Shown: in pieces, positions 45,296-55,069 of the stretch
How positions within the stretch are numbered: position 1 is the stretch's first letter
Layout of the letters: each line of letters begins with the position of its first letter
NCBI GenBank assembly: GCA_026003935.1
Contig: BPIE01000001.1
Span: forward strand, 310,001 to 374,000
Direction: 5' to 3'
From: Tepidiforma sp.
GTDB taxonomy: Bacteria > Chloroflexota > Dehalococcoidia > Tepidiformales > Tepidiformaceae
Length of the DNA: 64,000 nucleotides
Made by a program: the position numbers and the translations under genes
Notes under the pieces: model-generated
Databases searched by the model: none
Seen by the model: the letters and a program-made list of their open reading frames with translations, nothing else
What the model was told of the DNA's origin: nothing

Positions 45296-46280
45296 ATGCC
45301 GCTACTCGAGGTCAAAGACCTGCGAACGTACTTCTACACGCAGGAGGGCGTCGTCAAGGCTGTCGACGGCACCTCGTACGTGGTGGAAGAGGGAGAGACG
45401 CTAGGGCTCGTGGGTGAATCGGGGTGTGGGAAGAGCGTCTCTGCGCTGTCCATCCTGCGCCTGATTCCCCAGCCGCCAGGGAAGATTGTTTCCGGCGAGA
45501 TCATTTTCAAGGGCCGGGACCTGCTGAAGCTGGACGAGGACGAGATCCGGAAGATTCGCGGCAACGAGATCGCGATGGTCTTCCAGGAGCCGATGACGTC
45601 GCTCAACCCGGTTTTGACTATCGGGCGGCAGCTGACGGAGACGCTCGAGCTGCACATGGACCTTCACGGGCAGGCGGCCCGCAACAGGGCGGCCGAGCTG
45701 CTCGAAATGGTCGGCATCCCGGAGGCGAAGCGGCGCCTCGACGATTATCCGCACCAGTTTTCGGGCGGGATGCGCCAGCGTGTGATGATCGCGATGGCCA
45801 TGAGCTGCAACCCGAAGCTGCTCCTGGCGGACGAGCCGACGACGGCGCTGGACGTCACGATCCAGGCGCAGATTCTTGAGGTGATGAACCGGCTGAGCCG
45901 CGAGTTCGGCACGGCGGTCATCATCATCACACACAACCTCGGCGTGGTGGCCCGGTATGCGGACCGGGTCAATGTGATGTACGCGGGCCGGGTCATCGAG
46001 ACGGCATCGGCGGTGGAGCTGTACCGCAATCCCAAGCACCCGTACACCGTGGGCCTGCTGAACTCGGTGCCGCGACTGGACGAGACGCGCAAGGAGAAGC
46101 TCATCCCAATCGAGGGGCTTCCGCCGGACCTCGCTCACCTGCCGCCGGGTTGCCCGTTCTACCCGCGGTGTGCCTGGCGGGTGGACCGCTGCCGGGAGGA
46201 GTACCCGCCGTTCAACCTCGTGGGCGAGAAGCACTACGCCGCCTGCTGGGAATCTGATCGCGTCCGCCGGGAGGTGCCAG

Positions 46281-46297
<17 letters not shown>
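45296..46297 (+). CDS. Oligopeptide/dipeptide ABC transporter ATPase (DppD/OppD type)
   Basis: This nucleotide-binding subunit has 333 residues. Walker A is GESGCGKS, the signature is FSGGMRQR, and Walker B is [12 protein letters not shown]. The C-terminal oligopeptide-type extension carries three or four cysteines (GCPFYPRC...CREEY...AACW) that form a Fe-S or zinc site in this family. It would drive uptake of peptides, nickel or similar. No permease or binding protein is in the window, so it must pair with unlinked membrane subunits. AAAGGAG precedes the ATG at 45296. Confidence 0.93.
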
Positions 46298-47309
<1,012 letters not shown>

Positions 47310-47344
47310 CGGCCCAGGTCGCGGACTTTCGGGGGACATGGAAC

Positions 47345-47370
47345 GGGGGCGCCCTGGCGGGGGCGCCCCC
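47345..47370. terminator. Bidirectional terminator-like stem-loop
   Basis: GGGGGCGCC and GGCGCCCCC form a perfect 9-bp stem with an 8-nt loop between the convergent dppF-type and LLM genes. No T-run follows, so it may act by structure alone. Confidence 0.5.
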
Positions 47371-47395
47371 GTGTGTTGGACCGTCAGGTGGATGC

Positions 47396-48493
47396 TCAGA
47401 CTGCGGCCGGCTGCAAGGCGCGGTTGACGCGGGGCAGGACCTCTCGGGCGAGCAGCTCCATCGACTGGCGCCAGGGGCCGGGGTTGTCGGCGTAGTCGAA
47501 GCCGAGCACGAGGAGCGTCCCAAACCCGCCGACCTCGCTGTTCATCTGCAGCAGCTTCTCGGTGACGGTCTCAACTGACCCGACGAGCCAGCCGTGGTCG
47601 ACGAAGTACTCCGGCGTCAGGTCGGCCGCCGAAACGGAAGGGTCAGAGGTCATCCACTGTGCAAAGTCGAAGGCCCGGAACAGCGGAATGAGGTAGGAGC
47701 CCTCCTGCCGGCCCATATTGCCTTCCAGGCACCAGCGCCGTGCTTCGGCGTCGGTGTCTGCTACAAAGACTTCGCGCACGACGCGCCATGTCGACCGGTC
47801 AGCGGGCCTGCCAGCCGCTCGCGCGGACTCTTCATAGACTTCCCAGTGGGTCTTGATGTAGTGCGGGCTGAGGTTAAGGCTCATGGGGATGAACCCGCGC
47901 TCGCCCGCGAGTCTCAGGGTGTCGGAGCGGGGACTGAGACCAGCGATGCCAATGGGCGGGTGCGGCTTCTGGAACGGTTTGAGGTGGTGGTAGAGGAGGC
48001 CCTCGACCATTGGCGGCGGTACGTGGACCGTCCAATACTGCCCTTCGTATCGCATCTCGCCTTCGGCCTCCCAGATACGAAGGATGATGTCGAGTGCCTC
48101 TGCAGTCATGCGCCGGTTCTCGCCGGATGCGCCGTCGACGTTGAACAGGTGCCAGTCCGACGGGAGGCCGCTGGAACCCACGCCGAACATGAACCTTCCC
48201 TGTGCGAGGTGGTCCAGGTAGGCGACACGGGCGGCGAGTTCTGCGGGGTGGTGGTACGGCAGGAGATGGGCCCCTGGAGCGAGCTTGATGTTCGACGTCT
48301 GCACGAGAGCCTGTGCAATTAGCAAATCGGGGGCAGGTACCGGCTCCCAGACCGCAGTAAAGTGCTCGCCGATCCAGGCTTCGGCGAACCCGAGTTCGTC
48401 GGCCCACCGAATCATTTGAAGGTCCCACTGGGCGCCGTCGTAGGGCCGCCGCTCTGGCGGGTGGGTCGGCATCATGAACAATCCGAGCTGCAT
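47396..48493 (-). CDS. LLM-class flavin-dependent oxidoreductase (luciferase-like)
   Basis: This bacterial luciferase-like TIM-barrel monooxygenase or oxidoreductase has 365 residues. Its N-terminus QLGLFMMPTHPPERRPYDGA and the LGFAEAWIGEHFTAVWEP segment match the FMN-dependent branch rather than the F420 branch. AGGAGG lies 5 bp before ATG 48493, making the start secure despite an open frame upstream. Substrate unknown; an alkane, alkanesulfonate or similar is possible. Convergent with the ABC ATPases; unlinked to the other LLM gene. Confidence 0.88.
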   Translation of the reverse strand: MQLGLFMMPTHPPERRPYDGAQWDLQMIRWADELGFAEAWIGEHFTAVWEPVPAPDLLIAQALVQTSNIKLAPGAHLLPYHHPAELAARVAYLDHLAQGRFMFGVGSSGLPSDWHLFNVDGASGENRRMTAEALDIILRIWEAEGEMRYEGQYWTVHVPPPMVEGLLYHHLKPFQKPHPPIGIAGLSPRSDTLRLAGERGFIPMSLNLSPHYIKTHWEVYEESARAAGRPADRSTWRVVREVFVADTDAEARRWCLEGNMGRQEGSYLIPLFRAFDFAQWMTSDPSVSAADLTPEYFVDHGWLVGSVETVTEKLLQMNSEVGGFGTLLVLGFDYADNPGPWRQSMELLAREVLPRVNRALQPAAV

Positions 48494-48565
48494 GGTCACC
48501 TCCTGGCGCCATCTTAGCCGGTGATAGATGTGTTCGATTATCTTCTGCGGAACTTTTGACAAACG

Positions 48566-49858
48566 TTAAGGCGTTGCTGTCGGGGAGGCAGGTGGGCCTG
48601 GGGATGCGGACGGTGTCGGTGGGGCAGTGGTTGGCGATGCGGTGGGAGGCGTCCCGGTGGGCGAGGTCGACGGGACCGGCGACGGGGTCGGACTCGGCGA
48701 GGGCGACGGTGCGGGTGAGGGTGTCGGTGTTGGCGTCGGGGCCGGCTGGGGAGCACTCGTTGGGACCGGCGTCGGGGCGGGTGTCGGGCTTCCGCTGCCG
48801 GAGCCTCCGCCGAGCACGGCTGCGAGCAGGATGCCGGCCCCGAGCGCGAACAGGACCACGCCGGTCACAGCGATAGCGGTGAACCAGCCTGTGCTGTTGC
48901 CGCGACGGCGGGCGGGGGGAGCGGCGGTGCGCGGGACCCGAGCGGTACGGTGGCGGCGAAGCTCGGGGGGCCGGCCCGGCGGGGCGGCAACGGGCGTTAC
49001 GGGGCCGGTCGATGTCGGAATGGATGCGAGCGCCGCGCCGAACGCGTCGAGGCCCGGGTATCGGTCGGCCGGGTCGAGGGCGAGCGCTTTCGCGAGCACG
49101 GCTTCGAGTCCAGCAGAAGCGCCTGGTGCGAAGCGCCGCAGCGGCGGCGCGGGGGCAGCGAGCCGCTGCCCGGCGATGGCGGCGGGCGAGGTGCCGGTCC
49201 AGGGAAGCCGGCCGGCCGCAGCTTCGAAGAGCGTTAGGCCGAGTGCGTACTGGTCGGAGGCAGGCGCAGGGCTGGCGCCCTGGATTACTTCGGGGGCGAG
49301 GTAGGCTATGGTGCCGAGGAGGTCGTTCGCCATGGCTGGCGAGAGGGTGCGCCCGAGGGTCTCTGCAACGCCAAAGTCAGCGAGCCTGGCCATCCCGTGC
49401 TCGTTGATGAGGATGTTTTCGGGTTTGACGTCGCCGTGGACGATGCCCTGGCGGTGGGCATATGCAAGAGCATCGGCGAGCTGGCGGCCCAGCCGAACCG
49501 CCTCGCGGTCCGTCAGTCGCCCCTGCGTCTCGATGAGCTGTCGGAGCGTATACCCGTGGACGTACTCCGTGACGATGTAGCGCCTGCCCTCGTGTTCGCC
49601 GGCGTCGAAGACGCCGACGATGTTCGGATGCTGGAGGCGAGCCACGACGCGCGCCTCACGCTCGAACGCAGCCACTGCTTCGGGGTCGATGGCTTCGGTG
49701 AGCGCGGCGTGGAGGAGTTTGACGGCGACCCATCGGCCGAGGCGAAGGTCCTCGGCGAGCCAGACCTCAGCCATGCCGCCAGTACCGAGCAGCCGTTCGA
49801 GGCGGTATCGTCCGTCTACGATGTCCGAGGCGGCGAGCGTCAGATGACCCTCCAGCAC
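48566..49858 (-). CDS. Membrane Ser/Thr protein kinase with Pro/Thr-rich outer tail
   Basis: This Hanks-type kinase has about 430 residues. Glycine loop LGTGGMAEV (about 24-32), VAVK with Lys47, DFG at 161-163 and APE at 188-190 are intact. The catalytic loop reads HGDVKPEN instead of HRD, so it is a non-RD kinase. A juxtamembrane basic region and one transmembrane helix (about 325-349) are followed by about 80 residues made almost only of Pro, Thr, Ser and Ala, with no PASTA repeat. The GTG start at 49858 overlaps the divergent FtsW/RodA start; no good ATG exists. It probably signals on cell-wall growth, by position. Confidence 0.85.
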   Translation of the reverse strand: MLEGHLTLAASDIVDGRYRLERLLGTGGMAEVWLAEDLRLGRWVAVKLLHAALTEAIDPEAVAAFEREARVVARLQHPNIVGVFDAGEHEGRRYIVTEYVHGYTLRQLIETQGRLTDREAVRLGRQLADALAYAHRQGIVHGDVKPENILINEHGMARLADFGVAETLGRTLSPAMANDLLGTIAYLAPEVIQGASPAPASDQYALGLTLFEAAAGRLPWTGTSPAAIAGQRLAAPAPPLRRFAPGASAGLEAVLAKALALDPADRYPGLDAFGAALASIPTSTGPVTPVAAPPGRPPELRRHRTARVPRTAAPPARRRGNSTGWFTAIAVTGVVLFALGAGILLAAVLGGGSGSGSPTPAPTPVPTSAPQPAPTPTPTPSPAPSPSPSPTPSPVPSTSPTGTPPTASPTTAPPTPSASPGPPASPTATP

Positions 49859-51127
49859 CTGCGCACGCCGGAACGCGGCGCTGAGGCGGCGCTCCTTGCC
49901 GGCTCGTTCGCCGTGCTCCTCATCGGCTGGCGTGCACTGGCTGCAGCAGATTTTTCGCTGCCCGGGGGCATGGTTCGCATCGTAGCGCAGGCTGCGGTTT
50001 GCGTGATCGCGATGCACGCCTGCACCCGGGTACTGGCGCCGAGGGCGCGCCCCGAAGTGCTCCCTTCGGCCACGCTTCTCGCCTCGCTGGGAATCATCCT
50101 CGTGACTCGCCTGGCACCGGGGTCGGCCGCGCAGCAGGCGAACTGGCTCGCGGTCGCAGCCTTGGCGTATGCGGCCGGGCTGGCGGCCGGGCTCGTCCCG
50201 ACCCGGCTGCGGGCGCTAACGTACACGAGCGGCCTGCTGGCCGTGCTGACCCTTGTGGCGACGGGCCTGTTCGGCGAAACGATCAACGGGGCGCGGCTGT
50301 GGGTGCGCATCGCGGGGCAATCGGTGCAGACGACCGAGTTCATCAAGGCGCTGGTCGTCCTGTTTCTGGCAGGGTATCTCTCCGACGCTGCGGGGGCACT
50401 CGTGCGGCAGGGCGGCCGCCTTGCTGCGGTCTCAGTGCGCGGCACCGCGTACATCCTGCCGCTGACACTGGTGCTGGCCGGGGCCATGGCCGCGCTGGCG
50501 CTGCTCCGCGACCTTGGCTCGATCGCGCTGCTGCTGCTGCTCTCGGTGGCGATGCTGTACGTGTCCACGGGACGCGTCAGGTTTGCGGCCGGCGGGCTCG
50601 CACTGGTGCTCATCACGGGACTGTTCGGCTATTTCGCCTTTGACCATGTCAAAGGCCGGGTAGACGCCTGGCTCGACCCGTACAGCGACCCTGCCGGGGG
50701 CGGGTACCAGTCGCTGCAGGCAACCTACGCGGTGAACGCCGGCGGAATCACCGGGACGGGGCTGGGACGCGGGATGCCGACGGTCGTGCCAGCCGCATCG
50801 ACGGACTATGTCTTCGCGGCCGCCGCGGAGGAGCTGGGGCTTGCGGGTGCGGCAGGCATCTTGGTGCTCTATGCAACCCTGCTCCACAGTGGCCTGCGCG
50901 TCGCGGCTGAAGGGACTGACAGCTTCCAGCGGCTGCTCGCGGCAGCAATCGCGCTGCTAATCGCCATCCAGGCGGCGGTTATCATTGCCGGCAACCTGCG
51001 GCTTATCCCCACGACAGGCATCACGCTGCCGTTCGTAAGCTACGGAGGTTCGAGTCTCGTGGTGAACTTCGGCCTGGTCGGGCTGCTGGTGGGGCTGTCG
51101 CAGTCGAGCCGCGCTGAGCGGAGCTGA
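49844..51127 (+). CDS. FtsW/RodA/SpoVE family SEDS protein
   Basis: This polytopic membrane protein of the SEDS family has 427 residues and about ten hydrophobic segments. SEDS proteins are peptidoglycan glycosyltransferases or lipid II-handling factors. Family motifs are [43 protein letters not shown], and the C-terminal [20 protein letters not shown]. The ATG at 49844 is within the start region of the divergent kinase gene. RodA (elongation) or FtsW (division) identity cannot be decided; mreB and murA lie about 4-7 kb away. Confidence 0.92.
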   Translation: MTLQHLRTPERGAEAALLAGSFAVLLIGWRALAAADFSLPGGMVRIVAQAAVCVIAMHACTRVLAPRARPEVLPSATLLASLGIILVTRLAPGSAAQQANWLAVAALAYAAGLAAGLVPTRLRALTYTSGLLAVLTLVATGLFGETINGARLWVRIAGQSVQTTEFIKALVVLFLAGYLSDAAGALVRQGGRLAAVSVRGTAYILPLTLVLAGAMAALALLRDLGSIALLLLLSVAMLYVSTGRVRFAAGGLALVLITGLFGYFAFDHVKGRVDAWLDPYSDPAGGGYQSLQATYAVNAGGITGTGLGRGMPTVVPAASTDYVFAAAAEELGLAGAAGILVLYATLLHSGLRVAAEGTDSFQRLLAAAIALLIAIQAAVIIAGNLRLIPTTGITLPFVSYGGSSLVVNFGLVGLLVGLSQSSRAERS

Positions 51128-51131
51128 GCGG

Positions 51132-52904
51132 TCAGAGACGGACGAGGCGCACGTTGTAGATGCCGTCGATGGCTTCGACCTGCTCGAGCTGTTCCGGCGA
51201 GGGCTCTTCGTCGACGGCGATCAGCATGATCGCCCGGCCCCGGCGTGCGCGGCGGCCGACCTGCATGGATTGGATGTTGATATCGAACTGACCCAGCAGG
51301 GTGCCGACGCGCCCAATCATGCCCGGGCGGTCTTCGTTATCGCAGACGATGATGCACATTCCGCGCTCGGGCGCGATCTCGACGTCGAGACCGTTGATGA
51401 GCACGATGCGGGGCTGACCACGCTCGACAGTGCCGGAGACGGCGACTTCGGCTTCGGACGTTTTGACGCGCACACTGACGAGGTTGAGGAAGACTTCGTG
51501 CGAGGCACGGGTCGTTTCGCGGATGTCCCATCCTCGGCCAGCTGCGATGAGGTGCGCGTTGACGATGTTGACATTCTCTTCGCTGATGGGGCGCAGGAGC
51601 CCTCGAATAACGGCTGCGCGGAGGGGCGTGGTGTCGTGTTCGGTGATTTCGCCGTAGTACTCGATGTCGATAGCTTCGAGCTTGCCCCTGACGAGCTGGG
51701 TGGCGACCATGCCGAGCTGCTCGGCCATGCCCATGTACGGCGCGATGACCTGGAGCGCTTCCGGCGCGAGGAGGGGAGCGTTTACCGCGTAGCGCGCGGG
51801 GCGGCCTTCCAGCAGGTCGACGATTTGCTCAGCGACGTCGATGGCGACGCGCTCCTGGGCCTCTGCGGTGGAGGCACCAAGATGGGGGGTGGTGATGATG
51901 CGGGGGTCGCCGAGGAGCGGGTTGTCGGGCGGCGGGGGCTCAGACGTGAACACATCGACAGCTGCGCCGGCGACCTTGCCGGAGCGAACCGCCTCGGCGA
52001 GCGCCGCCTCGTCGATGATGCCGCCCCGGGCGACGTTGATGATGCGGACGCCGTCCTTCATGCGGGCAATTTCGGGGGCACCGATCATGCCCTGCGTAGA
52101 CGCCGTCAGGGGGGGGTGGACGGAGATGAAGTCGGAGAGCATGAGGAGCTGCTCGAAATCGACCGATTCGACGCCGAGGGCACGGGCGCGCTCGACCGGA
52201 ACGAAGGGGTCGACGGCGAGGACGCGCATCTCCATCGCGACGGCCCGGCGGGCTACCTCTGAGCCGATTTTGCCAAGTCCAACGATGCCCAGCGTCTTGC
52301 CGCGGACTTCAGTGCCGACGTAGCTCTTGCGGTCCCACTTGCCGGAACGCATGGAGGCATCGGCCTGGGGTATGTGACGGGCGAGCGCCATGAGCAGGGC
52401 GATGGTGTGCTCTGCTGCAGCAACGGTGTTGCCCTGGGGCGCGTTGACAACGACCACGCCCCGCTCCGTCGCCGCGTCCAGGTCGATGTTGTCGACGCCG
52501 ACGCCGGCTCGTCCGATGACCTGGAGCTTGGCTGCAGCCTCGATAACAGGGCGCGTGACTTTCGTCTCGCTGCGAACGACGAGGGCCTCGTAATCCGGGA
52601 TGATGGCGATGAGCGAATCCTGGGGGAGCCCGGTACGGACCTCGACATCGGCGACCCGGCGCAGGAGCTCGATGCCCTCGGGCGCTACCGGGTCAGCGAT
52701 GAGGACGCGGGGGCGGCGCTGTTCGGTCATGGGGTGCAGCTTCTCCTTCAGCGTTGCGAGCGCAAGTTCGATGGCGGGCGGGATGCGGGTTTTGCCGGAC
52801 TCCCAGCGGCTGATGGTGCCCTGGTCGACCCCGAGCGCCTCGGCGAGGGCGCTCTGCGAGAGGCCGAGGGCGGCTCGTTCGGCAGTGAACTGTTCGGGCG
52901 TCAT
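51132..52904 (-). CDS. serA: XRE helix-turn-helix fused to D-3-phosphoglycerate dehydrogenase
   Basis: This 590-residue fusion begins with an XRE-type DNA-binding domain (residues 1-55: [20 protein letters not shown], then [13 protein letters not shown]). It runs without a stop into a full type I phosphoglycerate dehydrogenase starting near residue 59. PGDH features are [11 protein letters not shown], Rossmann GLGKIG (209-214), [10 protein letters not shown] with catalytic Arg, TPHLGAST with His, an intervening domain, and a C-terminal ACT domain (about 516-590; [15 protein letters not shown]), which binds serine in this family. It makes 3-phosphohydroxypyruvate for serine synthesis. The reading frame was checked codon by codon across the junction. 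An internal ATG at 52730 with AGGAG 12 bp upstream could also give plain SerA. Confidence 0.93.
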   Translation of the reverse strand: MTPEQFTAERAALGLSQSALAEALGVDQGTISRWESGKTRIPPAIELALATLKEKLHPMTEQRRPRVLIADPVAPEGIELLRRVADVEVRTGLPQDSLIAIIPDYEALVVRSETKVTRPVIEAAAKLQVIGRAGVGVDNIDLDAATERGVVVVNAPQGNTVAAAEHTIALLMALARHIPQADASMRSGKWDRKSYVGTEVRGKTLGIVGLGKIGSEVARRAVAMEMRVLAVDPFVPVERARALGVESVDFEQLLMLSDFISVHPPLTASTQGMIGAPEIARMKDGVRIINVARGGIIDEAALAEAVRSGKVAGAAVDVFTSEPPPPDNPLLGDPRIITTPHLGASTAEAQERVAIDVAEQIVDLLEGRPARYAVNAPLLAPEALQVIAPYMGMAEQLGMVATQLVRGKLEAIDIEYYGEITEHDTTPLRAAVIRGLLRPISEENVNIVNAHLIAAGRGWDIRETTRASHEVFLNLVSVRVKTSEAEVAVSGTVERGQPRIVLINGLDVEIAPERGMCIIVCDNEDRPGMIGRVGTLLGQFDINIQSMQVGRRARRGRAIMLIAVDEEPSPEQLEQVEAIDGIYNVRLVRL

Positions 52905-52910
52905 GCTGCC

Positions 52911-52950
52911 ATGCAGTATGCATGACAGGGCCCGTCTATGCAAACTGCAT
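52911..52950 (-). promoter_or_regulatory. Two ATGCA-N3-TGCAT operators over the HTH-serA promoter
   Basis: Two palindromes with identical half-sites, ATGCA-N3-TGCAT, lie at 52911-52923 and 52938-52950 with centres 27 bp apart. On the minus strand the distal one overlaps a -35-like TTTGCA (52944-52939). The proximal one overlaps a -10-like CATACT (52920-52915), with 18 bp between them. Transcription would start only a few bases before the ATG at 52904, which has no Shine-Dalgarno. The distal site is nested in a perfect 15-bp inverted repeat (52928-52942 and 52946-52960) that could also end the upstream aminotransferase transcript. Confidence 0.6.
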
Positions 52951-52998
52951 AGACGGGCCCCGCAGGTGAACGGAAGGGCCAGCCAGAGCCGGGGCGAC

Positions 52999-54087
52999 TT
53001 ATACGCGCACCCCGGCTTCGGCGAGGAGCTTCTCCACGACGTCGAGCGCCTCGGCCACTTCGGCCTGCTGGACCCAGCCAAGGTGGCCGACGCGGAAGAT
53101 TTTTCCCTCGAGCTTGCCCTGGCCGCCGCCGAGAACGACGCCGAACTCTTCGCGGGCGCGGCGGCTTATCGCCTTGCCGTCGACGCCTTCGGGCCACCAG
53201 ACAGCCGTGACGGTGTTGGAGGCGAAGCGCTCGTCAACGGGGACGAGCTTGAGGCCCATGGCTTTGACCCGCTCGCGGGTGTAGCTGGCGATGGCTTCGT
53301 GGCGGGTGAAAATGGCCTCAAGGCCCTCGGCGCGCATGAGCTCAAATGCCTTGTCGAGGGCGTAGTAGACGGACATTGCGGGCGTCCAGGGGTTCTGGAG
53401 CTTTGCGAGCGAGTCGCGGGTTTTCGCGGCGTCGAAGTAGAAGCGGGGCATTTTGGCTTCGGCATTGGCGGCCCATGCCCGTTCGCTCATGTACACGAAG
53501 GCGAGTCCCGGCGGAACCATCCAGCCCTTCTGGGAACCGCTGACGACGACGTCGAGGCTCCAGCGCTCGACGGGGCAGGGGATGGAGCTCATGCTGCTGA
53601 CGGCGTCGACGAGGATGAGGCGGTCGCGGGCGCGGACCTCACGGGCGATGGCCTCGAGGGGATTGGTCACGCCCGTCGAAGTCTCGTTGTGGGTCACGAG
53701 CACGGCTTTAATCGCCGGGTCATCGTCGAGCATGCGCGCGATGACGGCCGGGTCGGCGGCTTCGCCCCATTCAGTCGCGTAGCTGACGACGTCGGCGCCG
53801 TACGCCTTCGCGATGGCCCGGAAGCGGTCGCCGAAGGAGCCGATGGAGACCGAGAGGACGCGGTCGCCGGGGCTGAGGGTGTTGACCACGGCGACTTCGA
53901 GGCCGCCGGTACCGGACGTCGTGAAGGAGAGGACGTCGGTCGAGCTGCCGAAGACCCAGTTGAGGCCGTCGGTCACGCGGCGGAGGATTTGGGCGAATTC
54001 CGGGCCCCGGTGATTCATCATTTGCTGTGCGCCTGCCGCGAGCACCTCGTCGGGGCAGGGTGTCGGGCCAGGAATGCGCAGGTTCAC
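52999..54087 (-). CDS. Class V aminotransferase (serine-pyruvate / alanine-glyoxylate type)
   Basis: This PLP aminotransferase has 362 residues from GTG 54087, which has GGAG 6 bp upstream (ATG 54129 or 54135 would add 14-16 residues). N-terminus NLRIPGPTPCPDEVL, HNETSTGV, and the PLP lysine in VVSGSQKGWMVPPGLAF. It lies 94 bp upstream of HTH-serA on the same strand. In Thermotoga and several archaea a class V aminotransferase paired with a phosphoglycerate dehydrogenase is thought to serve serine formation, so it may act as the phosphoserine or serine aminotransferase here. Confidence 0.9.
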   Translation of the reverse strand: MNLRIPGPTPCPDEVLAAGAQQMMNHRGPEFAQILRRVTDGLNWVFGSSTDVLSFTTSGTGGLEVAVVNTLSPGDRVLSVSIGSFGDRFRAIAKAYGADVVSYATEWGEAADPAVIARMLDDDPAIKAVLVTHNETSTGVTNPLEAIAREVRARDRLILVDAVSSMSSIPCPVERWSLDVVVSGSQKGWMVPPGLAFVYMSERAWAANAEAKMPRFYFDAAKTRDSLAKLQNPWTPAMSVYYALDKAFELMRAEGLEAIFTRHEAIASYTRERVKAMGLKLVPVDERFASNTVTAVWWPEGVDGKAISRRAREEFGVVLGGGQGKLEGKIFRVGHLGWVQQAEVAEALDVVEKLLAEAGVRV

Positions 54088-54174
54088 GGTCGTCTCCGGG
54101 AAGTGGTGTTCTCCATCGTCAGCGGTCATCCGCACTGGGTCAATGGAGGATGCGGCGCGGGCCGAACGGTAGAT

Positions 54175-54204
54175 TCGATAGGGCGGACATCATCCCCCTA
54201 TCGA
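54175..54204. promoter_or_regulatory. Perfect inverted repeat between aminotransferase and rex
   Basis: TCGATAGGG and CCCTATCGA form a perfect 9-bp inverted repeat with a 12-bp spacer in the 211-bp divergent intergenic region. It could be an operator for either gene. It differs from the ATGCA-N3-TGCAT sites before serA. Confidence 0.45.
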
Positions 54205-54235
54205 CTAGCGCCAATTACTGGATGCGCAGTTTGGG

Positions 54236-54265
54236 TTGACCCGCGACGCTTCCCGGGCATATAGT
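54236..54265 (+). promoter_or_regulatory. Promoter of rex
   Basis: TTGACC (54236-54241), an 18-bp spacer and TATAGT (54260-54265) make a good sigma70-type promoter, with a start near 54272. A TTCACAA (54284-54290) matches one half of the Rex operator consensus, suggesting weak autoregulation. Confidence 0.65.
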
Positions 54266-54298
54266 CCGGCGAAAGTTACGGATTTCACAACCCCCGCC

Positions 54299-54940
54299 AT
54301 GACGCTCGAGATCCCGGAAGTCGTCATCAACCGTCTGCCTGTTTACGCGCGGGCGCTGGCGGAGCTGGCTGCGCGCGGGGAGACGGTCGTGAGCTCGCAG
54401 GCGCTGGGTGAACTGCTGGATGTGACCCCGGCGCAAATTCGGAAGGACCTGAGCTACTTTGGGCGATTTGGGAAGCAGGGCCGCGGGTACAACGTGCAGG
54501 GGCTGCTGGCAAAGCTTCGGGAGATTCTCGGCATCGACCGCCAGTGGCGGGTGTGTCTCATCGGCGTGGGGCGGCTGGGCCAGGCCATCGCCGAGTATGG
54601 GGGCTTCGGACCGCAGGGGTTCCATATCGTCGCTGCCTTCGATGCGAACCCAGAGATCGTCGGGCGCGAGGTGGGCGGCGTGGTGGTCCGCCATATCGAC
54701 GAGCTGGACGACTACCTCCGGGCGAACCGTGTGGATATCGGCATCGTGGCGGTCCCGGCCGCTGAGGCGCAATCGGTGGTGGACCGGCTCGTTGCCGCGA
54801 ACATCAAGGCGATTCTCAACTACGCGCCGATCACGGCGCACGCGCCCCGCGACGTGGTCATCCGGCACATCGACCCGGTGCTTTCGATGCAGAGCATGAC
54901 CTTTTACATCAAGCGTGCCGAGACTGGCGGGGCAAAGTAG
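54299..54940 (+). CDS. rex: Redox-sensing transcriptional repressor Rex
   Basis: This 213-residue repressor senses the NADH/NAD+ ratio and controls fermentation and respiration genes. The N-terminal winged helix contains VVSSQALGELLDVTPAQIRKDLSYFG and GKQGRGYNV, the C-terminal Rossmann domain begins VCLIGVGRLGQAIAEY, and the family ending SMQSMTFYI is present. The ATG at 54299 is used; the open frame before it overlaps the promoter. NADH rises when electron acceptors are short, so Rex would tell the cell to switch metabolism. Confidence 0.95.
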   Translation: MTLEIPEVVINRLPVYARALAELAARGETVVSSQALGELLDVTPAQIRKDLSYFGRFGKQGRGYNVQGLLAKLREILGIDRQWRVCLIGVGRLGQAIAEYGGFGPQGFHIVAAFDANPEIVGREVGGVVVRHIDELDDYLRANRVDIGIVAVPAAEAQSVVDRLVAANIKAILNYAPITAHAPRDVVIRHIDPVLSMQSMTFYIKRAETGGAK

Positions 54941-55069
54941 CGCTCCGGGCTCGCAAGCTCCACGGCCGCGAGGCGGCGGACCGCTCCCGCGCGGGTACCC
55001 GGACGGTGCCCAGCTGGCACAGGCCGGGGCCGCGCCAGGGTAGGGGGACGGGCGGCGGAGGGTCGGTCG

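Noticed and set aside
48566-48800. Tandem repeat or microsatellite
   Set aside because: The repetitive DNA is explained as codons for the Pro/Thr/Ser tail of the kinase.
54284-54290. Full Rex operator at its own promoter
   Set aside because: Only the TTCACAA half-site is present; the matching half is degraded. Mentioned as weak support only.
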